Shown: positions 8,537 to 18,513, counted from the first letter of the stretch. The stretch is 61,633 nucleotides of DNA from Clostridia bacterium (GCA_017934975.1 JAGBIM010000026.1:96457-158089), one strand, 5' to 3'. A program made the numbers and translations. Notes: generated by a model not told the origin, from the letters alone.

Positions 8537-9058
8537 TTATTTTTCTTCTCGTTTTTCGCGCCACGCTTCTTGGGTCAGAACCAGATCACAGGTTCCCCCC
8601 GAACGGCGCACGCGGCAAAATCCCGCCCGCAAAAAGCCCTTGACGGCGGCGGAAAAGGCGGTGGAAAGGGTGACGGACAGGGCGGGAAGCCCATAAGTCT
8701 CAAAGGCCTTTTGCGCCAAAAGATCCAGCGCGGGGGCACAGTACCCCTTCCCGCGATGCTCCTTTTTCAGAATGATGCCCACCCGATAGGCCTCTCCGTC
8801 GAAAAACCAGGAAATTTCTCCCAGGGGTGTTCGTCCGTCTGCCACGACGGCGTAAAAGGTTTCGGGCTCCCGCTCCATCCAGAAAGTATACCAAAGTGCC
8901 CAGTGGGAACGGGGGAAATCAATGCATCCCGTATCGGGATGATAATCCTCCGAGGGTTCTTTTCCCCGATTGAAGGCCATGGTGGCAGGGTCGGACAAAA
9001 GCTGCTCCCGAAAGAACAACTCGTGATATTGAGGCTGATACAATCGCAGTTCCGTCAT
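8537..9058 (-). CDS. GNAT-family N-acetyltransferase
   Basis: 173-residue acetyltransferase-fold protein. The acetyl-CoA pyrophosphate loop is seen in 'ILKKEHRGKGYCAPALDLLAQKAF' (R/Q-x-x-G-x-A-like, here RGKGYC). Substrate unknown. The start ATG (9058) overlaps the addA stop codon as ATGA and has GGGAGGA 7 bp upstream, so translation is coupled to addA. It probably acts on an amine or small molecule; rimJ-like protein acetylation is a possible alternative. Confidence 0.82.
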   Translation of the reverse strand: MTELRLYQPQYHELFFREQLLSDPATMAFNRGKEPSEDYHPDTGCIDFPRSHWALWYTFWMEREPETFYAVVADGRTPLGEISWFFDGEAYRVGIILKKEHRGKGYCAPALDLLAQKAFETYGLPALSVTLSTAFSAAVKGFLRAGFCRVRRSGGTCDLVLTQEAWREKREEK

Positions 9059-12000
9059 AGCATTTCCTCCCGAACGGGAATTTCCTTTTTCAGCGCAAAG
9101 GACCAGATCACGCAACCCAGCACGGGCTTATCGTACAGACGGCGCACGGCGGCGGCGTAGAGATTCAACTGGCGGGAATACCGCTCCAGAAGCTCCGCTT
9201 CCGTGGCACGGTCGGACTTAAAGTCCACGATCACGTAGCCCTCTTCGGTTTCGTACAAAAGGTCCATGGCCCCCTGCATCAGCATTTCTCCCTCGTCGCC
9301 GGGATTGCCCGAATAATAGGAAACGGGGATCCGACAGACGAAGCGAACCTCCCGACGGAAGTCCGAAGACGAAAGGATCTTCTCCATCAGAGGACTTGTC
9401 AAAAAGGCCGTCAGTAATTCGTCTTCCATGGCCTCGGCGGCGGCCTGGGAAAGATGCCCCTCCCGCACGAGACGGGCCTTCTGCTCCGCCACGGGACGGT
9501 GGAAATCGGCAAACTGGCAATAGGTATGCAAGGCCGTTCCCCGCTCGGTGGCGGAAAGGGCCTTTTCGTTGAGAAATTGCGGCTTGGCAACGGGGGGATC
9601 CCGCAGCAGAATCGCCGCGTCGGGCGGCGGCGGATCCTTGGCGATCTCCGTCACGGAAACCTTGGCGGGGACGGTGGAAAGACGCCCGTCGTAACGGAAG
9701 GAAAACCGCGTCTTCAGATCTTCCGAAGAAAGGCCGCAGGTCGCTTCCTTCCGCTCCGTATCCCCGCCCGAAACCGTTTCGGGAATTCCCACGAAGGCCA
9801 CCCGCAGATCCTCGGTTTCCACCGATTCGGGGTGCACCCACGCGGATTGCAGAGCCGTGGCTTTGGGATGGAAAACCGTCCGATCCAGCAGGATCTTCCG
9901 ATAATTGCTTTGGGTCAGCAAAGTGGAAAGGCGCACCTTCCCCTTTTCGGAATGGAGGGCGTGGGCGTCCAATTCTTCCAAGTGCACCGAACAGCGGCTG
10001 ATGACCGTCAATCGGTCGCGGGCACGGGTCAGGGCCACGTAAAGCACCCGCAGGCGTTCCGCCACGTTCAGACGGGTTTGGCGCAGGCTGATCAATTCCC
10101 GCAGAAGGGTGGTATACGAAGCGGTCCCCGCCTCGTTGCGCACCCGCGGTGCCACGCCGTATTCTCCATCCACCAAAAGAGGTGCCCGATCGGCGGCAAA
10201 GGTCTTCCCCATTTCGGGCAAAAGGCACCAGGCAAACTCCAATCCCTTGGATTTATGAATGGTCATAATCCGCACGAAATCCCCTTCGGGGGCGGCGTCG
10301 TTCTGCTTCACCTGCTCCGAACGGCGGGCGCGGTCGGCGTAATCGAGGAATCCGAACAGACCGTCGGCCCGAGGATAACGGCAGGCAAAGGTGTAAAATT
10401 TCATCAGATTCCTGCGTGCGTTGGGATCGGAAGCCGATTCCAAGGCCAGATAGTCCGTCGCCGTATAGATCTGCCAGATCAAACGGGCCACGGGGATATT
10501 TTCCGCAAGAATACGGTATTTCTCAAAGGTTTTGATCACCTGCGTCCAGCGGGGAGATTCCTCTGCGGCGGACAGAAGCCCCTCCCAGAGGGGGCGGGGA
10601 CGGCGCGGATCCCGCAGATAGGAAACCTCCTCGGGGGTGAAGGCAAAAATATTGCCCGTCAGCGTTACGAAGAGGGACAGATCGTCCCAGGGATCGTTGA
10701 TCGCCTGCAGAAAAGCCAGAATGCCTCCCACCTCGGGGGTCTCCAGAAAGGTTCCGCCGTCGGCGGAAAGCAGGGGGATCCCCGCCTGCCGAAAGACCTT
10801 CTCGAACACGGGAACCGACTTGGACGCCCGCATGAGGATCACCACGTCGGAATAGGTCATTTCCCGCTCTTTTCCCGCTTTTTTATCAAAAATTTTGGCA
10901 CCGCCCCTTATGGCGTCGGAAATCAGCTTGGCACAAAGACGGGCCTCTCCCTCCGCCTGATCCCCCTCGTCGGGATCCCGTTTCTTGGGAGAGGGCGTGG
11001 GAATGAGCAAAAATTCCGCGTGAGGCTCGGGGAATTTTTCCTTCGGGGAAGGAACCTCTTCCCCCAAAGCCGGCGGCAACGAATCCGCATACCCTTGGGG
11101 GTACGGATTCGACCCGTCGGGCGCCCGACCGGGGAACAACGCTTCGTTTTCGTCGTATTCCATGCCGCCGACGGCTTTGGAAAACAAGCCGCGGAAGAGA
11201 AAATTGACGTAATCGAGAATCCCCGCACGGGAGCGGAAATTCTTATTCAGCGCAATCACCTTGCAAGTCTCTTTTTTGCGCAGAAAATTCCCCGGATTGG
11301 AGCCGCGGAAGCCGTAAATGCTCTGCTTGACATCCCCCACGGCAAAGCAGTTGTCCTTGGTAATGGCGCGGAAAAACAGATCCTGCAGATCGTTCACGTC
11401 CTGATATTCGTCGATGAGAACCTCGTCGTACCGTTCCCGCTCCTGCAGAGCCGTCTGCGAAGGGACGAATTCCCCCGTGGTATAATCGTATTCCGACACC
11501 ACCAGATCCAGCGCCATTTCGGAGATCACAGCAAAGGAATAGGCACTGCGGCGGTTCATCTCTGCCCGTACTCCCGCGCGGAAGGCTGCCACGGCCCGCA
11601 ACAAAAAGCGAACCCCTCCCCGCAAACGGGACAGATCCTCCTCCAGCACGGCGGAGGACAGGGTAAACCATTCGGATTTGAGGAAGGCGGGATAAGCCGC
11701 GTTCTCCGATTGCGTCTTGGATTTACTGCGGTATTCCGCGTAAAGCTCCATCCCCGCGGTTGTTACTCCCCTGGGACGGGAGGCGGCGGGGGCAGGCGTA
11801 TAAGCCGAGACGGCGCGGCAGGCTTCGTCCCAGTTTCCTTGGGCCAAAAGATCCCGCAAACGGCAGAAAAATTCGTAATCTGCGTTCAGGTTGTCAAGGC
11901 TTTTTTCTTTATAGGGCTCCTGCAAGGCCTGCTCCAGAATACGGCAATATTCTTCCGCTACGGGCAGGATCAGTTCGCAAACTGCCTTCGAAACGGTCTG

Positions 12001-12594
12001 CGCGTCGCAGAATCCCCCTTCCTGCCGCTTCAGCCAGCGGTCGGGAAAGGGAATATATTCCGCCCGATCGGCCACGAAGGTAATGACCTGCATCAACTCC
12101 CGATCGTCCGTGCCTCCACCGAACAAAGCGAGAAAATCAGAAAACCCTTCGGGGAAGGTCCGATAACATTCTTCCAGATATCCCTGCAATACCGCGTCTT
12201 TGATCACGGCAACTTCGCTTTCGTCCAGAACCGAAAAATCGGGGGAGATTCCGACCGCGTGGAAATTGCGGCGCAAAAGATCGATGCCGAAGCTGTCGAT
12301 GGTGGAAATGTTGGCCTTATACAGCGTCAAACTCTGACGGCGCAGATGGGCATCCGTGGGTTTGGCAAAGGCCCGATCCCGCAGTTCCTTCGCAATACGC
12401 TCCCGCATTTCCGCGGCGGCAAGTTTGGTGAAGGTAACGACCAACAACCGATCCAGATTTCCTCCGTCGGCGATAAATTCCCCCACGCGAGCGGCCAGCA
12501 CGGCGGTTTTTCCCGACCCTGCGGCGGCAGAAACCAGAAGATCCTCTCCCCTGGTAAAAATGGCTTGTTTTTGTTGCTCGGTCCATTCAGGCAT
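9055..12594 (-). CDS. addA: Helicase-nuclease subunit AddA
   Basis: UvrD-type helicase and RecB-type nuclease subunit of AddAB, which resects double-strand breaks to Chi and loads RecA. Walker A 'AAAGSGKT' near residue 27, Walker B 'LIDEYQDVND', motif III 'GDVKQSIYGFRGS', motif 'IMTIHKSKGLEF', motif VI 'VALTRARDRL', and the C-terminal nuclease block 'GAMDLL...VIVDFKSDR' with its catalytic D and K. 1179 residues, normal size. The start overlaps the 3' end of addB by 8 bp, as is common for this pair. Confidence 0.97.
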   Translation of the reverse strand: MPEWTEQQKQAIFTRGEDLLVSAAAGSGKTAVLAARVGEFIADGGNLDRLLVVTFTKLAAAEMRERIAKELRDRAFAKPTDAHLRRQSLTLYKANISTIDSFGIDLLRRNFHAVGISPDFSVLDESEVAVIKDAVLQGYLEECYRTFPEGFSDFLALFGGGTDDRELMQVITFVADRAEYIPFPDRWLKRQEGGFCDAQTVSKAVCELILPVAEEYCRILEQALQEPYKEKSLDNLNADYEFFCRLRDLLAQGNWDEACRAVSAYTPAPAASRPRGVTTAGMELYAEYRSKSKTQSENAAYPAFLKSEWFTLSSAVLEEDLSRLRGGVRFLLRAVAAFRAGVRAEMNRRSAYSFAVISEMALDLVVSEYDYTTGEFVPSQTALQERERYDEVLIDEYQDVNDLQDLFFRAITKDNCFAVGDVKQSIYGFRGSNPGNFLRKKETCKVIALNKNFRSRAGILDYVNFLFRGLFSKAVGGMEYDENEALFPGRAPDGSNPYPQGYADSLPPALGEEVPSPKEKFPEPHAEFLLIPTPSPKKRDPDEGDQAEGEARLCAKLISDAIRGGAKIFDKKAGKEREMTYSDVVILMRASKSVPVFEKVFRQAGIPLLSADGGTFLETPEVGGILAFLQAINDPWDDLSLFVTLTGNIFAFTPEEVSYLRDPRRPRPLWEGLLSAAEESPRWTQVIKTFEKYRILAENIPVARLIWQIYTATDYLALESASDPNARRNLMKFYTFACRYPRADGLFGFLDYADRARRSEQVKQNDAAPEGDFVRIMTIHKSKGLEFAWCLLPEMGKTFAADRAPLLVDGEYGVAPRVRNEAGTASYTTLLRELISLRQTRLNVAERLRVLYVALTRARDRLTVISRCSVHLEELDAHALHSEKGKVRLSTLLTQSNYRKILLDRTVFHPKATALQSAWVHPESVETEDLRVAFVGIPETVSGGDTERKEATCGLSSEDLKTRFSFRYDGRLSTVPAKVSVTEIAKDPPPPDAAILLRDPPVAKPQFLNEKALSATERGTALHTYCQFADFHRPVAEQKARLVREGHLSQAAAEAMEDELLTAFLTSPLMEKILSSSDFRREVRFVCRIPVSYYSGNPGDEGEMLMQGAMDLLYETEEGYVIVDFKSDRATEAELLERYSRQLNLYAAAVRRLYDKPVLGCVIWSFALKKEIPVREEML

Positions 12595-15500
12595 GGGAGG
12601 GGTCTCCTTTCTCCGCGTCCGCTCGCTTCGCCTCTTCCTCGGCGAGCACGTCCCGCGGTTCGGGGGCGCGGCAATAGTATTTCAGATCGCAATGGGCGCA
12701 GGAATCGTATTTGGAGCCGATGCGCATGGGATTTTTCTCCAATTTCCCCCCGTGCAATTCGTTGCCCATTTTACGCAGCGTGGATACGATCCCTTCGAAA
12801 ATCTCTCCAAACCGCTCCTGGGTCACAAGATAGTCCGATCGGCTCTGGGTTTTCTTGGAAATTTTCAGATACAGACGCTCTTCCGTGGGATCCATGGCGT
12901 CCAGAATCCCGTCGTCCTTCAGATAAAGCCCCGATCGGGGCGTGTTGCGCTCCCATTGCACCAGAGCCTGCTCGGGGGAAAGACTGCGGGAAACGCCGGC
13001 CACGGCGGGGTTGGCGCCGATATACTGTACCCCTGCGGGGACCACCTTGGCATCGGGATAAAAATTCTGTTGCAGAGCGAACAGATACATCAGCATCTGC
13101 ACGTCCAGGCCGTTTTCCACCTTACGCAGGGAAAACTCCTTCGCGCCGCTCTTATAGTCCACCACCCGCAGATATTTGACGCCGTCCTTTTCGTAAACGT
13201 CCACCCGATCCACCACGCCGATGAGGGACAGGGTCCCCGTCTCCAGAGGAATCTCCACCGTGGGGACGGATCCCTCCTCTTTGCCGATCTTCTGTTCGAA
13301 GGCAACGGGAACGAATTGAGTCAAGGTCAATTCTTTGCGGAACAGCTTCAGAAGCCGCTCGATCTTATCCAGAAGAGCCGCGAAATAACTGCGCATATTT
13401 TCGGGAGGCGCCTCGTCTCCGTAAAGCTTTCGGATCTGCTGACGCCCGAATTCCGCCACCCGTGCGTGGAGCTCCTCGTCGGAGCAGTCCAACCCTTGGG
13501 CGATGATCTTTTCCAAAGCGTCGTGAATCAGCGTCCCCCGTTGCATGGGATCCAGCTCCGCCGTCCGTCGGGGAGAAATCCCCATCCCGTACCGCAAGAA
13601 ATAAGCGTAGCGGCACTGGTGATAACTGTCGGTTTTGGAGGCGGAAATCTGCAGATTTTCGGGATAAAGCCGCAGAGCCGCCTGCTCGGACAGATCGGTG
13701 ACCCGTTCCCGCTTGGCCAGAATATCCCGATAAAAGGGCACCCCGTCAAAATACTCCGAAAGCTCGGAAACGGGTGTTTTGGTATGCAGGGCAAAGGCCG
13801 CCCGCTCCCGTTGCAGGCGCAGAGAAAGGGAAGCGGGATCGGAGGGAGAAAAGGATTCGGTCTCCAGGGCGGGGAAGCATTTTTTGACCCGATCCACGAC
13901 GGAAGAGGGCATGACCTCTCCCCCCACCACCGTAGCGTAGGTTAGATACAGATCCTCCCGCGGGGCCGTGAGGGCGGTGTAGGTATAAAACATTTCGTGT
14001 AAAATCTTATCGTCGGTGGTCTCCCCGATGCCGAAGGGGGACAACTGCCGACGGTCCTCGTCGGTGAGAAGCCCGTCGTCGCGGATATTGAGGGGGAAAA
14101 CCCCTTCGTTCAAGCCTAAAACGAAGGCACAGCGGGGGGAGGTCATGGGCAGAGTTTCAGGGGATCCTGCCGTCACTTCGTCCAGAGACGTGGGCAAAAT
14201 GGCCACGTCGTGGGTATCCACCACCGCAAAAAACAGATCTCGGTATTCCTGCAGGGACAACCGATCGTCCCCTGCGGTCAGAACGATTTCGTCCAGCGCC
14301 AGCATCAACTGCTCGTAAACCTTTTTTTGCCGCTCCGCCAGCTCGTATTCCCCGTGCTCCCGATAATCGCGGGCGTTCCGGTCCAGAATTTCGGGGACCT
14401 TCAGGGTCTGCAGGGTTTCGTACAAGGCGGTGGAGATCTCCCGCACCGTGGCGTTTTGCGTCCTCTCTTGGAAGGATCGGACGGTGTCCGCCACCTTACG
14501 GCGCACCTCCTCCGCCCCTTCCCGCATAACGGTCTGGCGGGGCGTTTCCTGCTTCACGAAGCCTTCGATGGGACGCAAAAAGGGAGTCTGAAACCGATTG
14601 TAAGAAACCTTCCACACGTTCACGTAACGCTCAAACCAGGAGGCCTTTTCGGGGGTGGTGCAAAAGCCGCTTTTCACGAAAGCCAGAACGTTTTCCCGAC
14701 TCAAGCCCTCGGCGGCCATGGAAAACAGGGCCTCGATAAAGGGCATGGGGCTCCGTTGCCGCAAGGGGGTGCGGCGGTGATAAAACAAGGGAATTTCATA
14801 TTGATCGAAAATGGGGTCCAGCACCTCGGCGTAATCGGAAAGGGTGCGAACGATTACGGCGAAATCCGAATAACGGTAACCCTCTTCCCGCACCTTTCGG
14901 GCGATCACCGAAGCGGCGTATTCCGCCTCGTCAAACCGATCCGCCCCCCGAAAAAGATGCACGTGGGCGGGCTTTTCCCCATAGGTTTTCTCCGTGGAAC
15001 GGGAAAACTCCGCCTCCAGCAGGGCAAATTCCTCCGAAGGGAAGGACGCGCGATCCTGCAAAAGATCCACCTTGCACTCCTCGCCCAGGGCGCGGCACCG
15101 TGCCGTCAATTCCCGCCCCTCGGCGGCGGCGTCTGCGGTGGCACCCCCCGCTTCGGGATCCAGAGTATCCGTGGGAAGAGAAATCACCACGTTGGCGCCG
15201 TTTTTCACCATTTGCAAAAGAATGTTTCGCTCCCGATTGTAAAAAGAACGGAAGTTGGCAACGTATACCCACTCGTTTTCAAAATCCCCCGTCTCCTCCA
15301 GAAGCTTGCAGAGGCGTTCGGGGACGTCGTCGGGATCAAAATATCCTTGGGAAAGATATCCTTCGTAGACCTGTCGGATCATGGCAAGGTCGTAAAGCTT
15401 TTCGTTTTTCGTCCGCAAGGCGGTGTCCATCAGATCCTCCGCCGAAATCCCCGCCGTTTTCAGTTCCTTGATCGCACCCAGCAAAAGAGGCAGAAATCGG

Positions 15501-15847
15501 GGATTGCGGTAATCGGGAGGATAATGCTTCAGAGAGGGAGAGACCGCCTCGTAGGCCTTTTTCAGCAACACGGTCTTGCCCCCTTCGCCGATAAAGCGGG
15601 AGGGGATCCCGTGGGCGGCAAATTCCGTGCGGGCAAGGGATTTGAGGGAGGTCACGTTCAGCCGACGGAAATTTTTCTCCCCCACGCGGTCCAGAAAATA
15701 ATTTTCCGACGCCACGGTATACTGATCGGGGACGACCAGGGTGATCTGCTCCCCTTCCCGCAGACCTTCCAGCTTTTCGGTAATCCGACGGGCCATATAT
15801 CCCGTCTTTCCGCATCCGACGCGGCCGAGAATCAGCGTCATGGGCAT
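12587..15847 (-). CDS. addB: Helicase-nuclease subunit AddB
   Basis: Partner of AddA: inactive-helicase, Chi-recognition and second nuclease subunit. P-loop GRVGCGKT at residues 8-15; C-terminal RecB-like nuclease with 'GVVDRVDVYEKDG...LRVVDYKSGAK'; four-cysteine Fe-S staple formed by the Cys in 'YHQCRYAYFLRYG' and 'CAHCDLKYYC' near the C-terminus. The ATG at 15847 (MPMTLILG) is preferred over the longer frame because AAGGAGGG lies just upstream; this gives 1086 residues. Follows the 62-aa membrane protein gene by 24 bp. Confidence 0.95.
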   Translation of the reverse strand: MPMTLILGRVGCGKTGYMARRITEKLEGLREGEQITLVVPDQYTVASENYFLDRVGEKNFRRLNVTSLKSLARTEFAAHGIPSRFIGEGGKTVLLKKAYEAVSPSLKHYPPDYRNPRFLPLLLGAIKELKTAGISAEDLMDTALRTKNEKLYDLAMIRQVYEGYLSQGYFDPDDVPERLCKLLEETGDFENEWVYVANFRSFYNRERNILLQMVKNGANVVISLPTDTLDPEAGGATADAAAEGRELTARCRALGEECKVDLLQDRASFPSEEFALLEAEFSRSTEKTYGEKPAHVHLFRGADRFDEAEYAASVIARKVREEGYRYSDFAVIVRTLSDYAEVLDPIFDQYEIPLFYHRRTPLRQRSPMPFIEALFSMAAEGLSRENVLAFVKSGFCTTPEKASWFERYVNVWKVSYNRFQTPFLRPIEGFVKQETPRQTVMREGAEEVRRKVADTVRSFQERTQNATVREISTALYETLQTLKVPEILDRNARDYREHGEYELAERQKKVYEQLMLALDEIVLTAGDDRLSLQEYRDLFFAVVDTHDVAILPTSLDEVTAGSPETLPMTSPRCAFVLGLNEGVFPLNIRDDGLLTDEDRRQLSPFGIGETTDDKILHEMFYTYTALTAPREDLYLTYATVVGGEVMPSSVVDRVKKCFPALETESFSPSDPASLSLRLQRERAAFALHTKTPVSELSEYFDGVPFYRDILAKRERVTDLSEQAALRLYPENLQISASKTDSYHQCRYAYFLRYGMGISPRRTAELDPMQRGTLIHDALEKIIAQGLDCSDEELHARVAEFGRQQIRKLYGDEAPPENMRSYFAALLDKIERLLKLFRKELTLTQFVPVAFEQKIGKEEGSVPTVEIPLETGTLSLIGVVDRVDVYEKDGVKYLRVVDYKSGAKEFSLRKVENGLDVQMLMYLFALQQNFYPDAKVVPAGVQYIGANPAVAGVSRSLSPEQALVQWERNTPRSGLYLKDDGILDAMDPTEERLYLKISKKTQSRSDYLVTQERFGEIFEGIVSTLRKMGNELHGGKLEKNPMRIGSKYDSCAHCDLKYYCRAPEPRDVLAEEEAKRADAEKGDPSHA

Positions 15848-15871
15848 AAACGAACCCTCCTTTCCGTGCAA

Positions 15872-16060
15872 TTAAGGCAGGACGCGGAACCGATTCCACG
15901 CCAACCACAAGACCAATAAACTCAACGCAAAAAACCAATGAAGAAACCGACTTGACCGCCACGGGGCAAGCCCCTTCAGAGTCCGCAGGTACCCTGCGGT
16001 AATATGAATCCCTTCCCCGAGGGCAAACAGGGCAAACAGAATCAGAAGAACGTCCCTCAT
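15872..16060 (-). CDS. Small two-helix membrane protein (62 aa)
   Basis: Begins MRDVLLILFALFALGEG and ends with a second hydrophobic stretch (FLHWFFALSLLVLWLAW). The ATG at 16060 has GGAGG 8 bp upstream and overlaps the stop region of the DUF2752 gene by 4 bp (ATGA), giving translational coupling. No recognised family. It may work with the DUF2752 protein; the longer open frame extending upstream is antisense to sigG and is not real. Confidence 0.6.
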   Translation of the reverse strand: MRDVLLILFALFALGEGIHITAGYLRTLKGLAPWRSSRFLHWFFALSLLVLWLAWNRFRVLP

Positions 16061-16392
16061 TTCCTGCCTCCCCGCCAAAGATATTCCACCACCGAAAGGG
16101 GGCGTCGGGTGAGAATAACGAACAGATCCTGCCCCATCAGCAAAAGCAAGGCGGGAAACAGAACGGCGGTAAAAATTCCGTGATAAGAAAAGGCTCCCGA
16201 AAGATCCCCCTTCATCACCGAAAGAAAGGCGCGGGTCATCCCGCATCCGAAGCATTGGCGCCCAAACAGACGGGAGGGGCACACGAAAAGCCCCTCCTCC
16301 GCCGCCGAAAGAGGGCAGAGGGCAAAAAACAGAAGAACCGCACAGTATATCCCCATCCGAAGAAGGCGGGAGCGGCTGATTTTTCTTTGCAT
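16057..16392 (-). CDS. DUF2752 membrane protein
   Basis: 111-residue membrane protein with the DUF2752 hallmark, Cys-rich 'CPSRLFGRQCFGCGMTRAF', followed by hydrophobic helices. The family is widespread in Firmicutes and Bacteroidota; function unknown. ATG at 16392 has GGAGAT 6 bp upstream. First gene of the leftward operon that contains addBA, and divergent from sigG with only 49 bp between the start codons. Confidence 0.78.
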   Translation of the reverse strand: MQRKISRSRLLRMGIYCAVLLFFALCPLSAAEEGLFVCPSRLFGRQCFGCGMTRAFLSVMKGDLSGAFSYHGIFTAVLFPALLLLMGQDLFVILTRRPLSVVEYLWRGGRK

Positions 16393-16441
16393 AAAACATC
16401 TCCGAACGACAAATACTTTCCACGAAGGGGATGAAAAAACA

Positions 16442-17212
16442 ATGCTGAACAAAGTAGAGATCTGCGGGATCAACACCGCGGAGCTGACGGTGCTCAAGGA
16501 AGGGGAAAAACTCGAATTGCTCCACCGCATCAAGGCGGGGGACGAGCAGGCGAGAGAGGCCTTCGTCAACGGAAATCTGAAGCTGGTGCTCAGCGTGGTG
16601 CAACGCTTTGCCCATCGGGGAGAGGATCCGGACGATCTGTTCCAGATCGGATGCATCGGGCTGATCAAGGCCATCGACAACTTCGATCTGTCCCAGCAGG
16701 TGCGCTTTTCCACCTACGCGGTGCCCATGATCATCGGGGAGATCCGCCGCTATCTGCGGGACAACAACCCCATCCGCGTTTCCCGCTCCATGCGGGATAC
16801 GGCCTACAAGGCTCTGGGCGCGAAAGAGAGGCTCACCGCAACCCTTCATCGGGAGCCCACGGTGGAGGAGATCTCCGCAGAGCTGGGCATGAAGCGGGAA
16901 GAGGTGGTCATCGCTCTGGAGGCCATCGTGGACCCCGTATCCCTGTTCGACTCGGTTTACAACGACGACAGTGACACCATTTATCTGATGGATCAGGTGC
17001 GGGACATTCACGAAACCGAATCCAACTGGGTGGAGGAAATTTCCCTGCGACAGGCCATTTCCCGTCTGTCCGATCGGGAAAAGCGAATCCTCGCCCTTCG
17101 CTTTTACGCAGGCAAGACCCAGACCGAGGTGGCCTCGGAGATCGGCATTTCCCAAGCCCAGGTTTCCCGTCTGGAGAAAAACGCCTTGGGCGAGATCAAA
17201 AAATATTTATAA
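16442..17212 (+). CDS. sigG: RNA polymerase sporulation sigma factor SigG
   Basis: Late forespore-specific sigma factor. The N-terminus 'NKVEICGINTAELTVL' is the SigG signature that binds anti-sigma factors; region 2 'DLFQIGCIGLIKAIDNFD...FSTYAVPMIIGEIRRYLRDNNPIRVSRSMRD' is nearly identical to other SigG; region 4 'KTQTEVASEIGISQAQVSRLEK' is the -35 recognition helix-turn-helix. 256 residues is standard. In many Clostridia sigG lies next to sigE and spoIIGA; here it stands alone, divergent from the DUF2752-addBA operon. Its stop overlaps the stop of the convergent small membrane protein gene by 6 bp. It implies an endospore former. Confidence 0.95.
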   Translation: MLNKVEICGINTAELTVLKEGEKLELLHRIKAGDEQAREAFVNGNLKLVLSVVQRFAHRGEDPDDLFQIGCIGLIKAIDNFDLSQQVRFSTYAVPMIIGEIRRYLRDNNPIRVSRSMRDTAYKALGAKERLTATLHREPTVEEISAELGMKREEVVIALEAIVDPVSLFDSVYNDDSDTIYLMDQVRDIHETESNWVEEISLRQAISRLSDREKRILALRFYAGKTQTEVASEIGISQAQVSRLEKNALGEIKKYL

Positions 17213-17383
17213 CCGTTCGGGAGGATCCTTCGGGTCCTTTTTTCCGCCCTCGTCGCGCAAGACGCGACAGGCAAAAAAGACGGAGACGCCCCCGATGAGA
17301 ATCATCAGCCCCACGGCGACCCGGGGCATCCATAAGGGAAGATCGGCGGGGAGATTGAATACGTTACTCAAAAATTCCATCAT
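17207..17383 (-). CDS. Single-pass small membrane protein (58 aa)
   Basis: One membrane helix (VAVGLMILIGGVSVFFACRVL) with a charged, Lys/Asp-rich cytoplasmic tail. ATG at 17383 overlaps the stop of the MFS gene (ATGA) and has AAAGGAG upstream, so it is translationally coupled to the transporter. No family recognised; the tight coupling suggests an accessory subunit. Confidence 0.6.
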   Translation of the reverse strand: MMEFLSNVFNLPADLPLWMPRVAVGLMILIGGVSVFFACRVLRDEGGKKDPKDPPERL

Positions 17384-18450
17384 TTTTCTCCTTTCTCCCA
17401 AGGACGGATCAACGCAGAAGGCTTACAGTAGTCGGTATACAGGACCTGTCCCACCGCCACGGAAAGAATCAGCGCCACCGCGGCCACCGTGCGGACCGTC
17501 CCGGTAACGGTAATGGTGAACAGGGCGGGAACCGATCCCAGCAGCATCACCGCGGAATAAAACCCGAACACAAAGTGGGGATGGGAGGGCAAGGCCGCCG
17601 TAGCCCCGCCGAAGAGAACGGACGTGGGCAAGAACAACGCAACCAAGCCCAGACAAAAAAGCCACGGAATATGGGTAAACACGGTCAGAAGGGGCAGGGC
17701 AATGCAAAAGCCCAGCACCGCAACCCGTCGGGGTCCGAATCGATCGGCAAGAATTCCGCCGCCCAAAATTCCAACACCGTAAAGCAAGGAAGGAAGCAGA
17801 GAAAGGGCACCGTTAAATTCCGTCACGGGGAGCAGGGAGCGTACCAAAGAAATCGAAAACGCGGGAACGGCCGTCAAGGCCAGAATCCCCCAGGCGGGCA
17901 TTCTGCGGGCGGTACTGTGGCGGAAGGAGCGGATGCGGCGGGGATATTTCCGCGCCATGGCAAAGAAGAAGCAGGCAACGGAGCAGAGGAGCAGGAGTCC
18001 GCCAAAGATCCAGGGCGAAAAAAATCCTCTTCCGAAATAGGCCCCGAAGGAAGCCCCCACCATTCCGGGAGCCACCACGGCAGCGTTTCGCAAAAAGTGT
18101 CCGCGGGCAAAGGCAAGGCTTTCCCCTCCTGCGGCGGTCAGGAAAAGCGCGTACCCGATCCCCGCCAAAAAGAGGGAGAACCAGGGCATGGGGTCCGCCA
18201 AAAGGCAGGACACCGCCACCGTCAGACATCCCGCCGTCTGCGTGGGCAAACGGGGATATTCGTCCAGAACCAAGCCGAGAAAAGGCCGCAGTCCGTAAGA
18301 CAGAAGCAAAAAAATCACGAAGCCCGCCCAGCGGGGAACCTCTTCTCCGCCTGCGGCAGAGGTAAAGGGGCCTGCCAGCAGGGCGAAGCAAATAAAGCTT
18401 ATCGCAAAATGGGCAAGTGCCTGCGTAAGAAGCGCCGGTTTTCTGGTCAT
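17380..18450 (-). CDS. MFS transporter
   Basis: Twelve-helix-type major facilitator of 356 residues, somewhat short for the superfamily. The N-terminal half lacks a clear textbook GxLaDrxGrr loop, but the mid-protein 'GILADRFGPRRVAVLGF' is such a loop and follows helix 7. Substrate unknown; divergent placement from a GH20 hexosaminidase suggests, but does not prove, uptake or export of amino-sugar-related compounds. Starts ATG with AAAGGA upstream; the promoter contains a palindromic operator. Confidence 0.82.
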   Translation of the reverse strand: MTRKPALLTQALAHFAISFICFALLAGPFTSAAGGEEVPRWAGFVIFLLLSYGLRPFLGLVLDEYPRLPTQTAGCLTVAVSCLLADPMPWFSLFLAGIGYALFLTAAGGESLAFARGHFLRNAAVVAPGMVGASFGAYFGRGFFSPWIFGGLLLLCSVACFFFAMARKYPRRIRSFRHSTARRMPAWGILALTAVPAFSISLVRSLLPVTEFNGALSLLPSLLYGVGILGGGILADRFGPRRVAVLGFCIALPLLTVFTHIPWLFCLGLVALFLPTSVLFGGATAALPSHPHFVFGFYSAVMLLGSVPALFTITVTGTVRTVAAVALILSVAVGQVLYTDYCKPSALIRPWEKGEK

Positions 18451-18513
18451 ATGATTCCTTTCCCGCAGGGACGGACAAGCCCCGTTCCCCGACGAAAAAA
18501 CAAAAATTCCGCA

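Noticed and set aside
9454..13179. 1241-codon open frame on the plus strand opposite addA
   Set aside because: Antisense shadow of the GC-rich addA gene; no RBS, no family motifs, composition unlike a protein.
16389..16416. SigF/SigG-type promoter before sigG (GCATA with GACAAATAC)
   Set aside because: The -35 word fits, but the -10 part and spacing do not match the forespore consensus well enough to call.
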